The position numbers were made by a program, and so were the translations under genes. Below, in pieces: positions 1 to 11,300 of a DNA stretch of 64,000 nucleotides (position 1 is its first letter; each line of letters starts with the position of its first letter). The stretch spans positions 20,910,414-20,974,413 of the forward strand of contig OX438749.1 in assembly GCA_949316235.1 (NCBI GenBank), given 5' to 3'. The notes beneath the pieces are model-generated. The model was given only the letters and a program-made list of their open reading frames with translations, had not been told where the DNA came from and did no database searches. The DNA comes from Oegoconia quadripuncta. Its lineage: Eukaryota > Arthropoda > Insecta > Lepidoptera > Autostichidae.

Positions 1-115
1 GAACTGGCGTCATGCAACATGTTTGTTAACATGGAGCGTGGCTTGCTGGTCAACCGTTCTCGATGTTGGCGTACAATGTTGACGAACAAATGTTGCTGGT
101 CATATCAATGAATAT
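1..115. repeat. imperfect inverted repeat at the window edge
   Basis: The stretch near 10-32 (catgcaacatgtttgttaac) roughly matches the reverse complement of 80-107 (gttgacgaacaaatgttgct). It looks like a small inverted-repeat element, possibly cut by the window edge. Confidence 0.3.
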
Positions 116-143
116 CTCTACTTCACATCAATAACTTTATTTT

Positions 144-575
144 AACCGTCTCCGTGGCTCAATGTAAACAAAATTGGGTTTACGATTCGGAGGTCGCGCG
201 TTCGATCCCCAGCGGGGTACATGTTTAAGTACTCGGTTTGATTGGTTGTAGGGCATTTTAAATGTCCGCCTGGCTAGCCACCACCATCTTATCTAAATCT
301 GCCGTCAAACAGCAATGTTAATAGCATTGTTGTGTTCCGGTTGGCAGAGATAAGATAGCCAGTCCCCCAAATAAGATGGGGTTTCCGGGTCAGTACGCTA
401 CCACCTTCGGCCTCATCTTCACTTTTTTTTATGATTGACTGGATTCGCGTTTGACCACAATCCCACTTGATGGAAAGTGAAGATGTGGTCGAAGATGAAG
501 CACGCGATCCCAGTAAATGCCTATCACTTAGGTGTGATTGAGGTCAAGTGCTAACCCGTTGTGGATAAAAAAAAA
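144..575 (+). mobile_element. tRNA-derived SINE family A, interrupted copy
   Basis: The head has a pol III A box (gtggctcaatg) and B box (ggttcgatcccc-like, here gttcgatcccc). The body shared by all family A copies follows (atgtttaagtactcggtttg, ...ggcattttaaatgtccgcc, ...ccggttgtcagagataag). It ends gaggtcaagtgctaacccg-ttgtg plus an A run. A foreign stretch at about 431-532 splits the copy after 'cttcactt'. The other family A copies in the window share this layout of about 330 bp. Confidence 0.85.
431..532 (-). mobile_element. SINE tail nested in the family A SINE
   Basis: It begins with a T-run and reads gattcgcgtttgaccacaat, then cccacttgatggaaagtgaa. This resembles the 3' part of another lepidopteran tRNA-SINE; a sister piece is at about 17005-17045 on the other strand. 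'cactt' flanks both sides and may be the target-site repeat. Confidence 0.5.
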
Positions 576-905
576 CTTTGGCACTGCTGGAGGACGATCT
601 CCTCTCACTAGGGCCATAATGCACCACGCAGGACCAGTGCGGATTTGTGGATATGACGACTGACCTGACGATCAGTATTTTTTTAACGTGCACGGAAATA
701 CTCGCTTGGATATGCCACTGGTGGTCATAAATTAATTTTTATAACATACAGGGTATATAAATTTTGGGGCTTCCATAGCAAATACTTATCAATGCCAGTC
801 CTCAAATGGAGCAACTTGGTCATCCAGCCTAAGACTGACCGCGCTAGCTGTTGCTTAACTTCGTTAATCGTAAACCTATAGCGAATGCGACTGCGCCACC
901 AGTTC
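576..905 (-). mobile_element. 5S-rRNA-derived SINE, interrupted
   Basis: The reverse complement of 819-885 reads gaagttaagcaacagctagc, then gcggtcagt, which is the internal-promoter region of 5S rRNA (gaagttaagcaacgtcggg...ggtcagt). The SINE body follows on the minus strand (ctagtgagaggagatcgtcc near its end). An unrelated stretch at about 732-818 interrupts it. Confidence 0.6.
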
Positions 906-1626
906 TTCGATGGTTTAGATACCTCTCCTTAATATATACAATAATAGATACAAACATCTATTTTTAGATCAGGTTAGTAGAACATGTCGGAAATACAACT
1001 GCAAATAATTTGGAAGTTGTCACCGTAAATAGCAGCGTCACGTTGCCGTTGTGGTCAATATCATAGCATATATAAAGTTATCAGTAACCCAATTAGGCTG
1101 ACTTATAAGTCAGTTATAAAATGTAATGACCAGTGAAATTGTTTCTCTATTATGGAAATTTTGGCATCCACGATACAGGCCTAGCCTAGTGTGGATGTTA
1201 CAGCAAATGTATAATTATGTATGGTCCTTTTTGGTAAATAAACATCTTATCTTATCTATCTTAACTGCTATAGCACTGAAACGTGGTCCCTCACTATGGG
1301 CCTCATGAAAAAGCTCAAGGTCACGTAACGAGCAGGAGGGCGGTGAATAAGGAACTCCGTAGAAGAACGCCGTCATAGCCCAGGGTTTTAGTAAGTTAGA
1401 GTGGCAGTGGGCAGAGCCCATAGCTCCAAACACTGATGGCCGGTAGGCATCAACCAAACAGCTCATTGAGGGCGTTTGTTTGATTAACTGCACGGAATGA
1501 ATTCCGTGAACTGGCTGAGGTATGAGGGAGGACTAAGGTCGTTATTTAGATGACCTTGACAGAACCAATCAAAGTGCAATAAGCTGACATAAGTAGCCAA
1601 TAGCTGAATTTAAGTTTTTGGGCATC
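906..1626. other. unrecognised AT-rich sequence
   Basis: There is no supported exon, RNA or named repeat. The short open frames at 1126-1308 (+) and 1215-1493 (-) have no recognisable motif or splice context. Confidence 0.4.
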
Positions 1627-1960
1627 TTTTTCTTTTTTATGCACAACGGGTTGGTACTTGAACTCAATCACACCTGATGTTAAATGAAGATGAGGTCGTA
1701 GGTGGAAGCGTACTGCCCCGGAAACCCCAACACATTTGGGGGACTGGCTATCTTAACTCTGACAACCGGAACGTAACAATGCTATTAACATTGCTGCTTG
1801 GCGGCAGATTTAGTTAAGATGGTGGTAGGTAGCCAGTCGGACATTTAAAATGCCATACCATCTACCAAACCGAGTACTTAAACATGTACCCCGCTGGGGA
1901 TCGAACTCGCGACCTCCAAATCGTAATCCCAATATTGTTTACATTGAGCCACGAAGGCGG
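1627..1960 (-). mobile_element. tRNA-derived SINE family A, full length
   Basis: The minus-strand copy runs from the tRNA-like head (complement of acattgagccacgaaggcgg) to the T-run at 1627-1638 that is its poly(A) tail. The box B region is intact apart from gaactcgcgacc. It differs from the consensus at scattered positions, so it is an old copy. Confidence 0.85.
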
Positions 1961-1984
1961 CGGAGGAGGCATCTGTTCTGTTAT

Positions 1985-2298
1985 ACTGATATGTTGACAG
2001 ATGCCCGTTCGCCAATTTTAGAAGTATATGGGCTATGTGGTCGATGCCCTTGGGATATCAAGGTTCTGGAATGGAAACCACGCAGCGGCAAGTACAGCTG
2101 AGGATGCCCATCCAGAAGATGGACTGACGACCTTATGAACGTCACAAGACGTAGCTGGATTCAGACTGCTTCCAATCGGTCGCTATGAAAATCTATAGAG
2201 AGGCTTATGTTCAGGGAAGCTGATCTTAAACAAACTTAAATCGAGGGCAGCAGACATATTAGCGGCTCTCGGCATGAGTCCTGAGCAGGCCGAGTATT
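1985..2298 (+). mobile_element. decayed non-LTR retrotransposon C-terminal fragment
   Basis: With frameshifts and stops the + strand reads RRWTDDLMNVTRRSWIQTAS and NRSL, the usual tail of lepidopteran RTE/jockey ORF2 proteins ('RW-DDl--vag--W---a--R--W'). This is followed by AADILAALGMSPEQAEYCNE. Confidence 0.55.
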
Positions 2299-2398
2299 GT
2301 AACGAGACGCTATGCGACTCGTTGGTTCTCTTTATTCAGTATTCTCCTTGTTTGTTTCTTTTTCGGTAAATTATCAACTGACTAAACAAAAGCTGCAC

Positions 2399-2439
<41 letters not shown>

Positions 2440-2550
2440 ACAGGCACAGTTCAAATTTTGAATTTAAAATATTATGACGTCACCGAAAAGGAAACAAACA
2501 AGGAGAATACTGAATAAAGAGAACCAACGAGTCGCATGGCGTCTCGTTAC
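2299..2550. repeat. 69-bp inverted repeat around a GA microsatellite
   Basis: Arm 2299-2367 and the reverse complement of 2482-2550 match at 67 of 69 positions (ends gtaacgag / ctcgttac). The 114-bp spacer holds (GA)n at 2403-2436. It is either a fold-back element or MITE, or two head-to-head inserts. Confidence 0.85.
2403..2436. repeat. (GA)n microsatellite
   Basis: Uninterrupted GA dinucleotide run lying in the loop of the inverted repeat. Confidence 0.95.
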
Positions 2551-2600
2551 AGCCCTATTCCTTTTTTTTTTTGATGCGGGGAAACGCATTCCTCCTCCGG
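2551..2600 (-). mobile_element. LINE 3' terminus fragment (R1-like tail)
   Basis: The reverse complement shows aatgcgtttccccgcatcaa plus an A run, the same 3' end as the fuller copies at 16106-16323 and 36885-37140. Confidence 0.6.
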
Positions 2601-2929
2601 GACCTACTCCTACTGCTGCATGGTGAATGACATATACCATCATTGTTAACAACGTAGCGAACTTCAAACATGCATACCCAGATACACATATCGACGTATA
2701 ATAGTTATTTGCTTGATGTTGGGTAAATACCTAAGATGGCACATAAAGTAGCGTGGCGTACAAAATTTGCTGACAATGTAACGTGCAAATCAAAGAGCTT
2801 CAAATGCTTTGATCATGGAGACATTACTAATTACATTTATGTATATTAAGATCTTAACCGATATATGAAGCCTAAATTTGAAGTCATAAATGCGAACTTG
2901 AGTTTCGGTAGCGAGTCAGTTACTATAAA

Positions 2930-3330
2930 ATCAAAATCAAAAAAACATTTATTTCAGGATAAAAATTATCACTTGAAAACGTCACATTTTTTTATCTTAT
3001 TATTAAAGTTTTTGACATTATTGCTCATTTACAAAGCTGATTCCCCAGAGAAGAACGAGCAAGAAACTCAAGGGTTGCTCTTTTAAAATAAGTTTGGGTT
3101 ACAATTATATTATATTGTATAATTAGACTGAATATCGCCGAGCGGTCTTTGTCCATGCTTGCTTATCATCCAGATAGTCAGAAATTTTATAATAGCCTTT
3201 GGTAAATAATGTCTGTTTTATGATGGTTTTGAATTTATTTAAAGGTAAATTTTGAATGTCCACTGGAACCTTATTATAAAAGCGTATACATTGCCCCTTA
3301 AATGACTTAATGACTTTGTTTGTTGACTAT
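2930..3330 (-). mobile_element. CR1/L2-like LINE 3' end, diverged
   Basis: It shares with the copies at 6125, 16646, 39771 and 43722 the marker ccccagagaagaacgagcaa, the run cgagcggtctttgtccatgc, and the coding end whose reverse strand reads YYKISDYLDD-like. It is more diverged than those. Confidence 0.6.
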
Positions 3331-5199
3331 AAAGGATAATTCCACTTCCTGTCGTAACTATCATTTTGACGTCACGTCCTGATCACATAGCGGAGAGGTA
3401 CGGCTTGGGGCGCAACTCCCACTTTATGGAAGTCTTTTTTGCAATAGCGAATTGTTATCGTTATTCGGTTCTTTGGTGCAAATACTATATAATTTGTTGA
3501 ATGTAAAAAAATGGAAATAATAATAGGCCTCATGCATTCATTTGCCAGTTGGTATGTCCAAGCCAACATTGTGATTAGTTGGTCAGTGGTCCAAGCTACT
3601 ATCGGATTCGGACCGGGACGGCGCTGACTATTAACTGTGACATCGTGAATCGGACCTCAACCTCTCTGAAGTGAAACCGACTTCTCTTGAACTTGTATTA
3701 CTGTTATAAAATGTTTATGCCCAGCGACTCCACAAGGTCAACCGCCATGACTAGATGACCCCCACGTTGCGACTTTCCATCGTACGGACGTGTCCATAAT
3801 CTAGTTTTCTAGGAAATCGTTCCACTTCTAGTGTTGAGTTTTCGATAAGAATCAATTTTTAGGGTTCGTTAATGTAACATGGGCACATAATTAATATAGT
3901 ACTAACGTGACATGGGTGTCAATGATAAGGCCGTGCTGTTTTATAACGAATCACATAGTTTAATTATAAAATTAGTCGATAGGAGGTCTCCTGTCGACTA
4001 ATTTTCGGTAATTAAGGGCGGTCGCCCTTGAGCGATGGTGCGAGCTCTCTCCCCAATAAAATTCTATTCCTTATTTAAAAATCCTATTTCTTTTTTAAAT
4101 GAACATGATGTCACACCTCATGTTCCCAAGCATTCTCCTTGGACCGTCGCCACAGTAGCAAGCACAATACATGAAAAAATTGAGTTACGTGAATAAATTT
4201 CATATATTTACCTACATATACATACATACATAGATCAATAGACAAATATACCTACTTAAACATCACATCTATAAAATAGCAACAAAATACAAACGTAAAT
4301 ATTATATATAGGACCTATTATATAGGTCTTTATTACACCGTTTTCTTTACATTATTAACCTGTGCCGCCCTCTGTTTTTATCTATTAAATCTGACAGTGA
4401 GGAGAATGACCGCTTATAAAAATTTACAGAATCTAGTGCATTGACTACTGACATTCCACCATATTATATTATTATGCTATTCGAATCGATAACTGTAAAG
4501 AATATTTTGATGAAAGGTGTAAAGAAATTATGTTTAAGCTATTCTTGAAAATTCTTTGAAATATAATATACTTGTCGTAGATGGGTGTGGGTGTTGCTAG
4601 CGACCGGGACGGTGCCAGTCTCGTGGTAAAGGGTGGCTCGGGCAATTGCGATATTTTGTATACTACTATAGGCGAATAGAGAATGTTTTCACATTCGATT
4701 ATGATCATGGAACCCGAGATGCTTACTGGTCAAAAGTAAACATATGTAAACACTCCCCTCATACAACTTGGCCCTCGCGTGCAGTCTGTGGAATTGAGCC
4801 GGACCTAGTTTATCATTCCTCCTTGCTCAAATCCCATGACCAACTTCTTATTAACTAACGACTCACCGGATTTTTCCACGTGTCGGTGATAATAGCTAAT
4901 CAGAATCACTCACAGTCGTTGATGTGTTCAGTGGAGCTCCGACTCCTTTGAAGGCTGGTAGTAAAGTCCCGCTCATTTTCGATGTGCAGACATTATATTA
5001 CTGTTAATGTCGTCACCGCGCCGTTTCCGGCGATACCAGCGTCACAGGTTTACTTCCATTAACTGTTCAAATAATGAATTCTATCGCTAATTTATCGCTA
5101 CAACCGGTACATTATTGGAGGATTGCAGTTTAATGAATGATTAATGGAGGTAGAACCCATAGTAAGATAACATAGGTTAAAATTTCTCTTCTTCTCCAG
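3331..5199. other. probable upstream Adgb intron; no exon found
   Basis: I looked here for the missing calpain-like exon (outgoing phase 1) and saw none. It holds a perfect hairpin (3968-4005), AT-rich stretches, and at about 4570-4860 a repeat related to 31780-31850 and 38190-38400 (shared gggacggtgccagtctcgtg-like and atgaccaac-like segments). Confidence 0.45.
3968..4005. repeat. perfect 12-bp-arm hairpin
   Basis: aaaattagtcga (3968-3979) pairs exactly with tcgactaatttt (3994-4005). The 14-base loop itself contains ggag/ctcc pairing. No T-run or gene context suggests a terminator. Confidence 0.7.
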
Positions 5200-5399
5200 G
5201 TTGCTACCTCGTCCGGTTATTCCACTTAGGTGCCTGGCGTTGTATTTGGGTATCTGATCAAGTGCCAGTAGATGCGACTGACTCCCCACTCCTGCCGTTC
5301 TCTCCTCTCATGAGCCATGCGCCTGTCAAGTCTGCGAAGCAAGTGCCGGCGTTAGTGACGTCATCGGTGGTGCATTTGTGGCCGCTGCTGCTTTGTAAG
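5200..5399 (+). CDS. Adgb: Adgb exon 1 in window (calpain-like domain)
   Basis: The acceptor is a pyrimidine-rich ttctcttcttctccag and the donor is AAG|gtaatt. The exon starts with two bases completing a codon and ends in phase 0. It encodes CYLVRLFHLGAWRCIWVSDQ, then a Pro/Ser/Val-rich loop, then HLWPLLLCK. This matches the calpain catalytic-fold segment 'V-L-G-W-v-DD-lP ... WP-LL-KA'. The preceding exon must end in phase 1 and was not found. The loop (VPVDATDSPLLPFSPL and following) seems long for the calpain fold. Confidence 0.85.
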
Positions 5400-8300
5400 G
5401 TAATTATTATTATTATAGTCTTTATTGTACACAAAATAAAATACAAAGAACATTTAACATGAATGATAAAATGTACAAAGGGGATCTTATCACTGATAGC
5501 GATTTCTTCCAGACAAATTTCTGCCACCATATTATCTAAATCTGCCGCCAAACAGCAATCTTAATAGCACTGTACCGGTTGCCAGAGATAAACTACCAAT
5601 CCCCCAAATAAGATGGGGTTTCCGCATCAGTACGCTTCTACCTTCTGTCTCATCTTCACTTAACATCTGCATAAAAACACACACACAGACGCGGTGAATA
5701 CATTACCTTCTATTTGGCTTCGGCATACTCACGTAAAAGTACTCTCTTGCATCGGAGTAAACAAAATCAGTAGACATAAAACCGTTTGTCGTAGCGGGCA
5801 TTACTAGCACAATATTATACGCAGGTCACGGCAATTTATACTTATTTTGCGGTTAGTACACTCGGCCGCACGACAACGGTAACACTTCCAGTATAGGCAG
5901 GTCTCGGTAGTAGCAACGCGCTGCGAGCTTATAGTTCATTAAAAAAACGCAATTTTTTGGTTTAACTTCTTAAAAGTTCCTAATTTTTTTGTAGAGGCAT
6001 AGTTTTTTTTTTAAACTAAGCAATGTCCACTTTATATTTTCTAAAAATAGTTTATTGAGTCGTGATATTTTCCCCCGGTGAAATTTACTATAAATATAAA
6101 GAAGTGATTGATCGATTTTTTTTTGAAATTCAAAGTCAAAGTCAAAAATGCTTTATTTTGTAGGTACACAGAGTACACTTAAAATAGTCAATTTTACATT
6201 TTTTAAGCTACTATTTGTTCAAAATGCAATTTTCCCCTGAGAAGAACAAGCAAGAAACTCGAAGAGTTGCTCTTTTAAAATCAGGCTTTGATTTTACATA
6301 AAGGTTTTATATTTCAATATTAATTCTGACATAGCCTGGCATGCGAACGATCTGATTATGTCCAGGGATGATTATCATCTAAATAGTCTTATAATATGCT
6401 TTGTTAATAAGTTTCTGTTTTATAGTATCTTTAAATTTATTGAGAGGAAGATTTTGTATATCAACTGGAACCTTATTGAAAAACCGTATACAACCCTTTG
6501 AATGAATTACTGACTTTGCTGAGGCGACTTATGTGACCTGCAAGTTTATCTTTATTTCTTGTATTGACATCATGTTTATCACTATTTTTCCTAAATGATG
6601 CTATATTTTTTTTGACATACTTAGATTTTCAAAAATGTACTATGACGAAAATTGTTACAGGAGTCCTAAGTACATTCTCCGACGCAATGAAATTCACAGT
6701 TGTAATTTTAATCATATAGTCTATGTTTTACTACTAAATAAAAGTGTAACCCTTACTGGACTATTACTCTGGTATACCGTGCAGCGTGACATGACCCATT
6801 ACACTGGTAGCGTTACCGTCGTGTAGTCGACTGTACCTAAAAAGTAAGCTCCCCATTTATTTAGTAATAAATAACGCTTAGTTGGTAATATACCACCGCG
6901 CGCCGTTTCCTATTTCGCGCTAAAGAAACTGGAAGTGACATCTGCTGTCTTATTTAACTTAGCTACTTCATGCTTCGATCTACACATCGATTCTACAACT
7001 GCTTGATCGAAAACTTCATGCCTATATAGAGTGTAACAAAATATACCCGACAAACTTAGGCAATTGCACGTACATGAAAATAAAATAATATATTCATTGA
7101 AAAAACTAGCCTTAAAAAATGTTTCCGAGTAAAAAAATTAAATGTAAGTGCAAATGAAAATACACATTAACAGACTTACTTCATTTCGATTGTACCTTGT
7201 TTTATCAATAAGAAAAAACAGGCAACGTTCCATTCATACGGAAGACGCCAAAGGGGATGGCAGGTGGCGGGGCACAGGGCGCAACCAATCACAGCAATCC
7301 GCAGCGGCGGCGCCGGGGCAAGCGCCGGCGACGAGCGGCGAGTGGACGCCTTTCGGCGTCTTCAAAGATACCGCGGCACGTGTTTGTGTGTTGTGGCAAA
7401 GTACTTAGAGCGTGCGACCACTCACAAAATTTACACTTCTAAATTTTACTTTAACTTTAACTTTAATGTTTTATTTTTTATTTTTTTCGTAATTGGTATA
7501 CCCTATACAATACACTCTGCAATGTTTGTCGAGTTGATTTTGTTAGACCTTATATGACAATAACTTGACGAAATCGTCTATGTATTTGCATCCCATATAT
7601 GTTGATGATTGTTTTTCTGTTTAATTCATAAGAGTTCATAAGAGTGGTCGCATATAAATTTGGTTAAGGTCTGATGATGCACTTCGAAAATAGTGGAACC
7701 TTATTGAACTCGGATGGTTTGGTAATTTTTGGCAACAGAAAGCTAAGAATGCAGTATTACTTGCTTTTAAAAATTAAATAAATCTGCATAGGGTAACTCC
7801 CGGATAGGTGCCCGGTGGGGATATGTCCCTCGTTTTTAAAACCTCCAAGTAATAAACCAAATCCGGATCTAACTACCTATTTATTACGAAGTGCTACCCG
7901 TTCCCCACCAGCACACGGAGTGCGACTGCGAGGTGTCCACGCAGCTACTTGACGCACCAAACAAACATTTTTACGCCCGGAATTTTAGTTGTTGTTAATT
8001 TTGGATACTTTTTGCAGTAGTGGAACCTTTTATCAATAAGGTAAGAATTTTTATAGCTGATTTCATATTAAACAATAATAAATTCATTTATTGTCAAGTA
8101 ACAAGATCCATTAAATCAAATGAATTGAAATAAGTGCTAATTAAAATTAAACATTAAAGCTAAGAGTCTAAAGAACATGTTTTAGTTGCTTTTATTATTA
8201 TTTTCCTTTTCTTAGATTGATTTATTAAGATGGGCATTTATCCTTTACAAAAAAGACAGATGCCCCGAGGCATTTATCCTTCACAAAAAGGACAGATACC

Positions 8301-11300
8301 CCGAGGCATCTATCCTTCACAAAAAGGACAGATACCCCGAGGAATCTATCCTCCACAAAAAGGATAGATGCCTAGGGGCAGGTTTCTGCCTACCTCAATG
8401 GGAAACAGGCGTGAGCATATGTATGTATGTATTATTGTTTATAGTATTTACTCTCCGCAATTTTTTTATTTTTTTGTAAAATATAAGAATCATTTTTCAA
8501 ATTGTACATTAAACTTTTCATTAGTGTTGTGGATTGCGGATAAATGCCCTACTCAATAATGGCCTGGAGGATAGATGCCTTATCAGGGGATGGGGCATCT
8601 ATCCTCCACCCTTGTTAGGGTAAAGGGTCAAAGTTACAATACTCAAATTTGGACAGGATACATAATGGTATGCAAACATACATACAAACATTCCATTGTT
8701 AGATACCTCAAATTTATGCGTAAAATTAATGTAAGGCATATATCTTCCGAGCCGTATTTACTCGAGGGTCATCTATCTGCTACTGGGCACATATCCCCCA
8801 ATTTTTGGAGGTCTGCAAGAATTTTCATAACTCTAAAATTCATATGTTCCTGAAAAGGTTGCTATAACGCTTTTGAAAATGAGACTTCAATATTGTCAAT
8901 GGGTTTTGAGCAAGAGAACGAATACAAAAAGTGTGGCACCTATCCGGGAGTTACCCTAAAGTAGAACATCTTATCTACAATATTTGCTACTTTCCCTTCA
9001 CGTAGCATAGGTGTGGAATGCCCTTTATACTTATGTATTCTTCCATGTAAATACCTCTTGTAGGTTACTTTCAACAGTGTCCGTGCGTCTTTAGAAGCTC
9101 CGCTGAAATCAACATTATAGTGAACGGCTATGTACGTTATTGTTTTTATCATGAGATGTGTTGGAATTATCTTTAGTCCTTTCTAATTATCAACGTTTCC
9201 TACTAACATTTTACATCTTCGCCATTTACCCCTTTCGTAATTCCGTAGCGCCAGACCTTTCTCTGTTTATATTCTAGACACGTATGTGTTTAATTGCTAA
9301 TCAAAATTTAACAGGCGCTTCTGAAACTCGCTGCACCCGATATGAATTCTGATGAAGAAATCGAACTTTACCTCGAGGATGTTGAAGATGAACTAATGTC
9401 AGATTTTGATATGTTGCACGCTCTAACGGGTTCATTGAGTATGGTCTACATTCACAAAGGTACTATATTTTATAATAAAGCATTGTAGAAAGATGACGTT
9501 GCGGCTGGCCGCGAAGGAAACAGCGTGACGAGCGTGATAAGTTCACTCAATTGCTCGTAGGTAAAGGAAAGCTCTGGAGGCGTGAAAAGAGGATATAGGT
9601 CTTTGCTCAGCAGTGGAACTGTATGGATTCCTATGACACTATACATAGAAATAAATGATGGTTACTATTGTATTGTATGTGTATGTGGCTGTTGCAGGTC
9701 GTCGGAGACCTGTATCACTGCGACCGTTGCCGATCTATTGTGATCGCCATTGACCTACAGTTCGTTGCTCAGGTTTGCCTCTTTGAGGAATTGGATAATT
9801 TTCCTGGCACCGATGGTTTTTATCTCATCCGGGTGTAATAAGTGGCTGCCCAGGTGGATATTGCGTTTACGCATTAGCGGGCCACATTCACACAGCAGAT
9901 GTGCAGGTGTTTCCTCTGCGAGTAGGCAAAGTCTGCACATTCCTGTTTCTCGGAGCCCTATGTTGAGCATGTGTTTGCTCAGACAGCAGTGTCCCGTTAT
10001 TGCCCTTGTGAGAATGTGTAAATTGTTCCTACTGAGTGCCAGCGCTTCGCCGGCCGCCTTCTTGTTGAAGGCTTTGATTAGTGATTTGGAGTGTGTTAAA
10101 CCTGGCGTGTTCGTCCAGAGTTTAAGAGCTGCTTGGGTACACATACATAGGGTAAAGCAATGGTTACTAAGAAATACAGGTATCTAATTTGAGTCCAATT
10201 TATATGTTTATTCGTACTGCAATGGAAAGGCGGTGACCGGGATGAGAGGTCGAAACGAAAAACATAACATAACTTAACATTGTATATTCACAAGCCAGAT
10301 CGAAGTTTCAGGACCTTCTTCTTGGGGTAAACATGATGCTCGATTCCACAGGCTACTGGTAATTGGCACGTCAGTACACTAACACTTTTGATTTGGATTT
10401 CGGGCACGATTGGTTTTTTTATGAATTAAAATGAGTCGATAAAGTAGCAGTTTTTGGCAGCACCGTCGAGGCGCTGCATTTTTTTAACAAAGGTTTTTGG
10501 TTTTTGATATTATGAAAAGTAGATATTGGCAGTTTGTGCTAACATTTACAAATTAAAACTAAACTGCAAGTACGGAACAATAATAATCTTTAATAAATAC
10601 AGTAATTTGATTGTGAGAGTAATTATTGAATGATTGAATCTATGTATTTATAAATAAAAATATTGTCAAACCATGCATGCACAATAATTGCACATTTTGT
10701 TATTGTATTACTTCAGAGTATTCCTCACAGGATAGACATTGATCATGATTCACAAATAAAATAATACATAAGTACATACATACTACAATACAATTTTGTA
10801 GCAAATTAAGTGACATTTTTTGGTCAGATGCGAGTGTGCCTGTAGGCTTCCAGAACTGCTAAGACACAATCTTTATTAGATATACACTTATAACTAATTA
10901 ACAAACCAGTCGATTGGTCACAAAAGTGGCTTTTTCGACACTTTATTGATGAAAATATTAAAATGTAGGTAAGAGTTCTTTAAGAAGGATGCAATGAATA
11001 TCAATACTATCTGATATTACTATACTAACCGCATCTGGTACTACTATATGTATGTTATGTATAACAGGCAGATTGCTTTGTTTATTCTTGTTTTATTATT
11101 CCATTACTTTCGTAACTACTTAGAACTGAGTTGTTCGTAATTTGTGGATAATGCTGCTGGTTTTGCAATCCTCTACATTAGTTTGTTACTATCTTGCTTA
11201 AGTTATACACATTTTAAAACTGTTAATTGTCCCGAGTGAATAAAAATAACAAATAAATACATTTTCAAATTTACTGCTCATTCACAATTCGTAATGACTA

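Noticed and set aside
4646..4858. 70-codon frame as the missing Adgb exon
   Set aside because: The sequence belongs to a dispersed repeat (also 38190-38400) and has no calpain-like motif or correct donor phase.
7148..7557. Three overlapping frames in the GC-rich block
   Set aside because: Frames are long only because GC-rich DNA has few stops; no motif or splice support.
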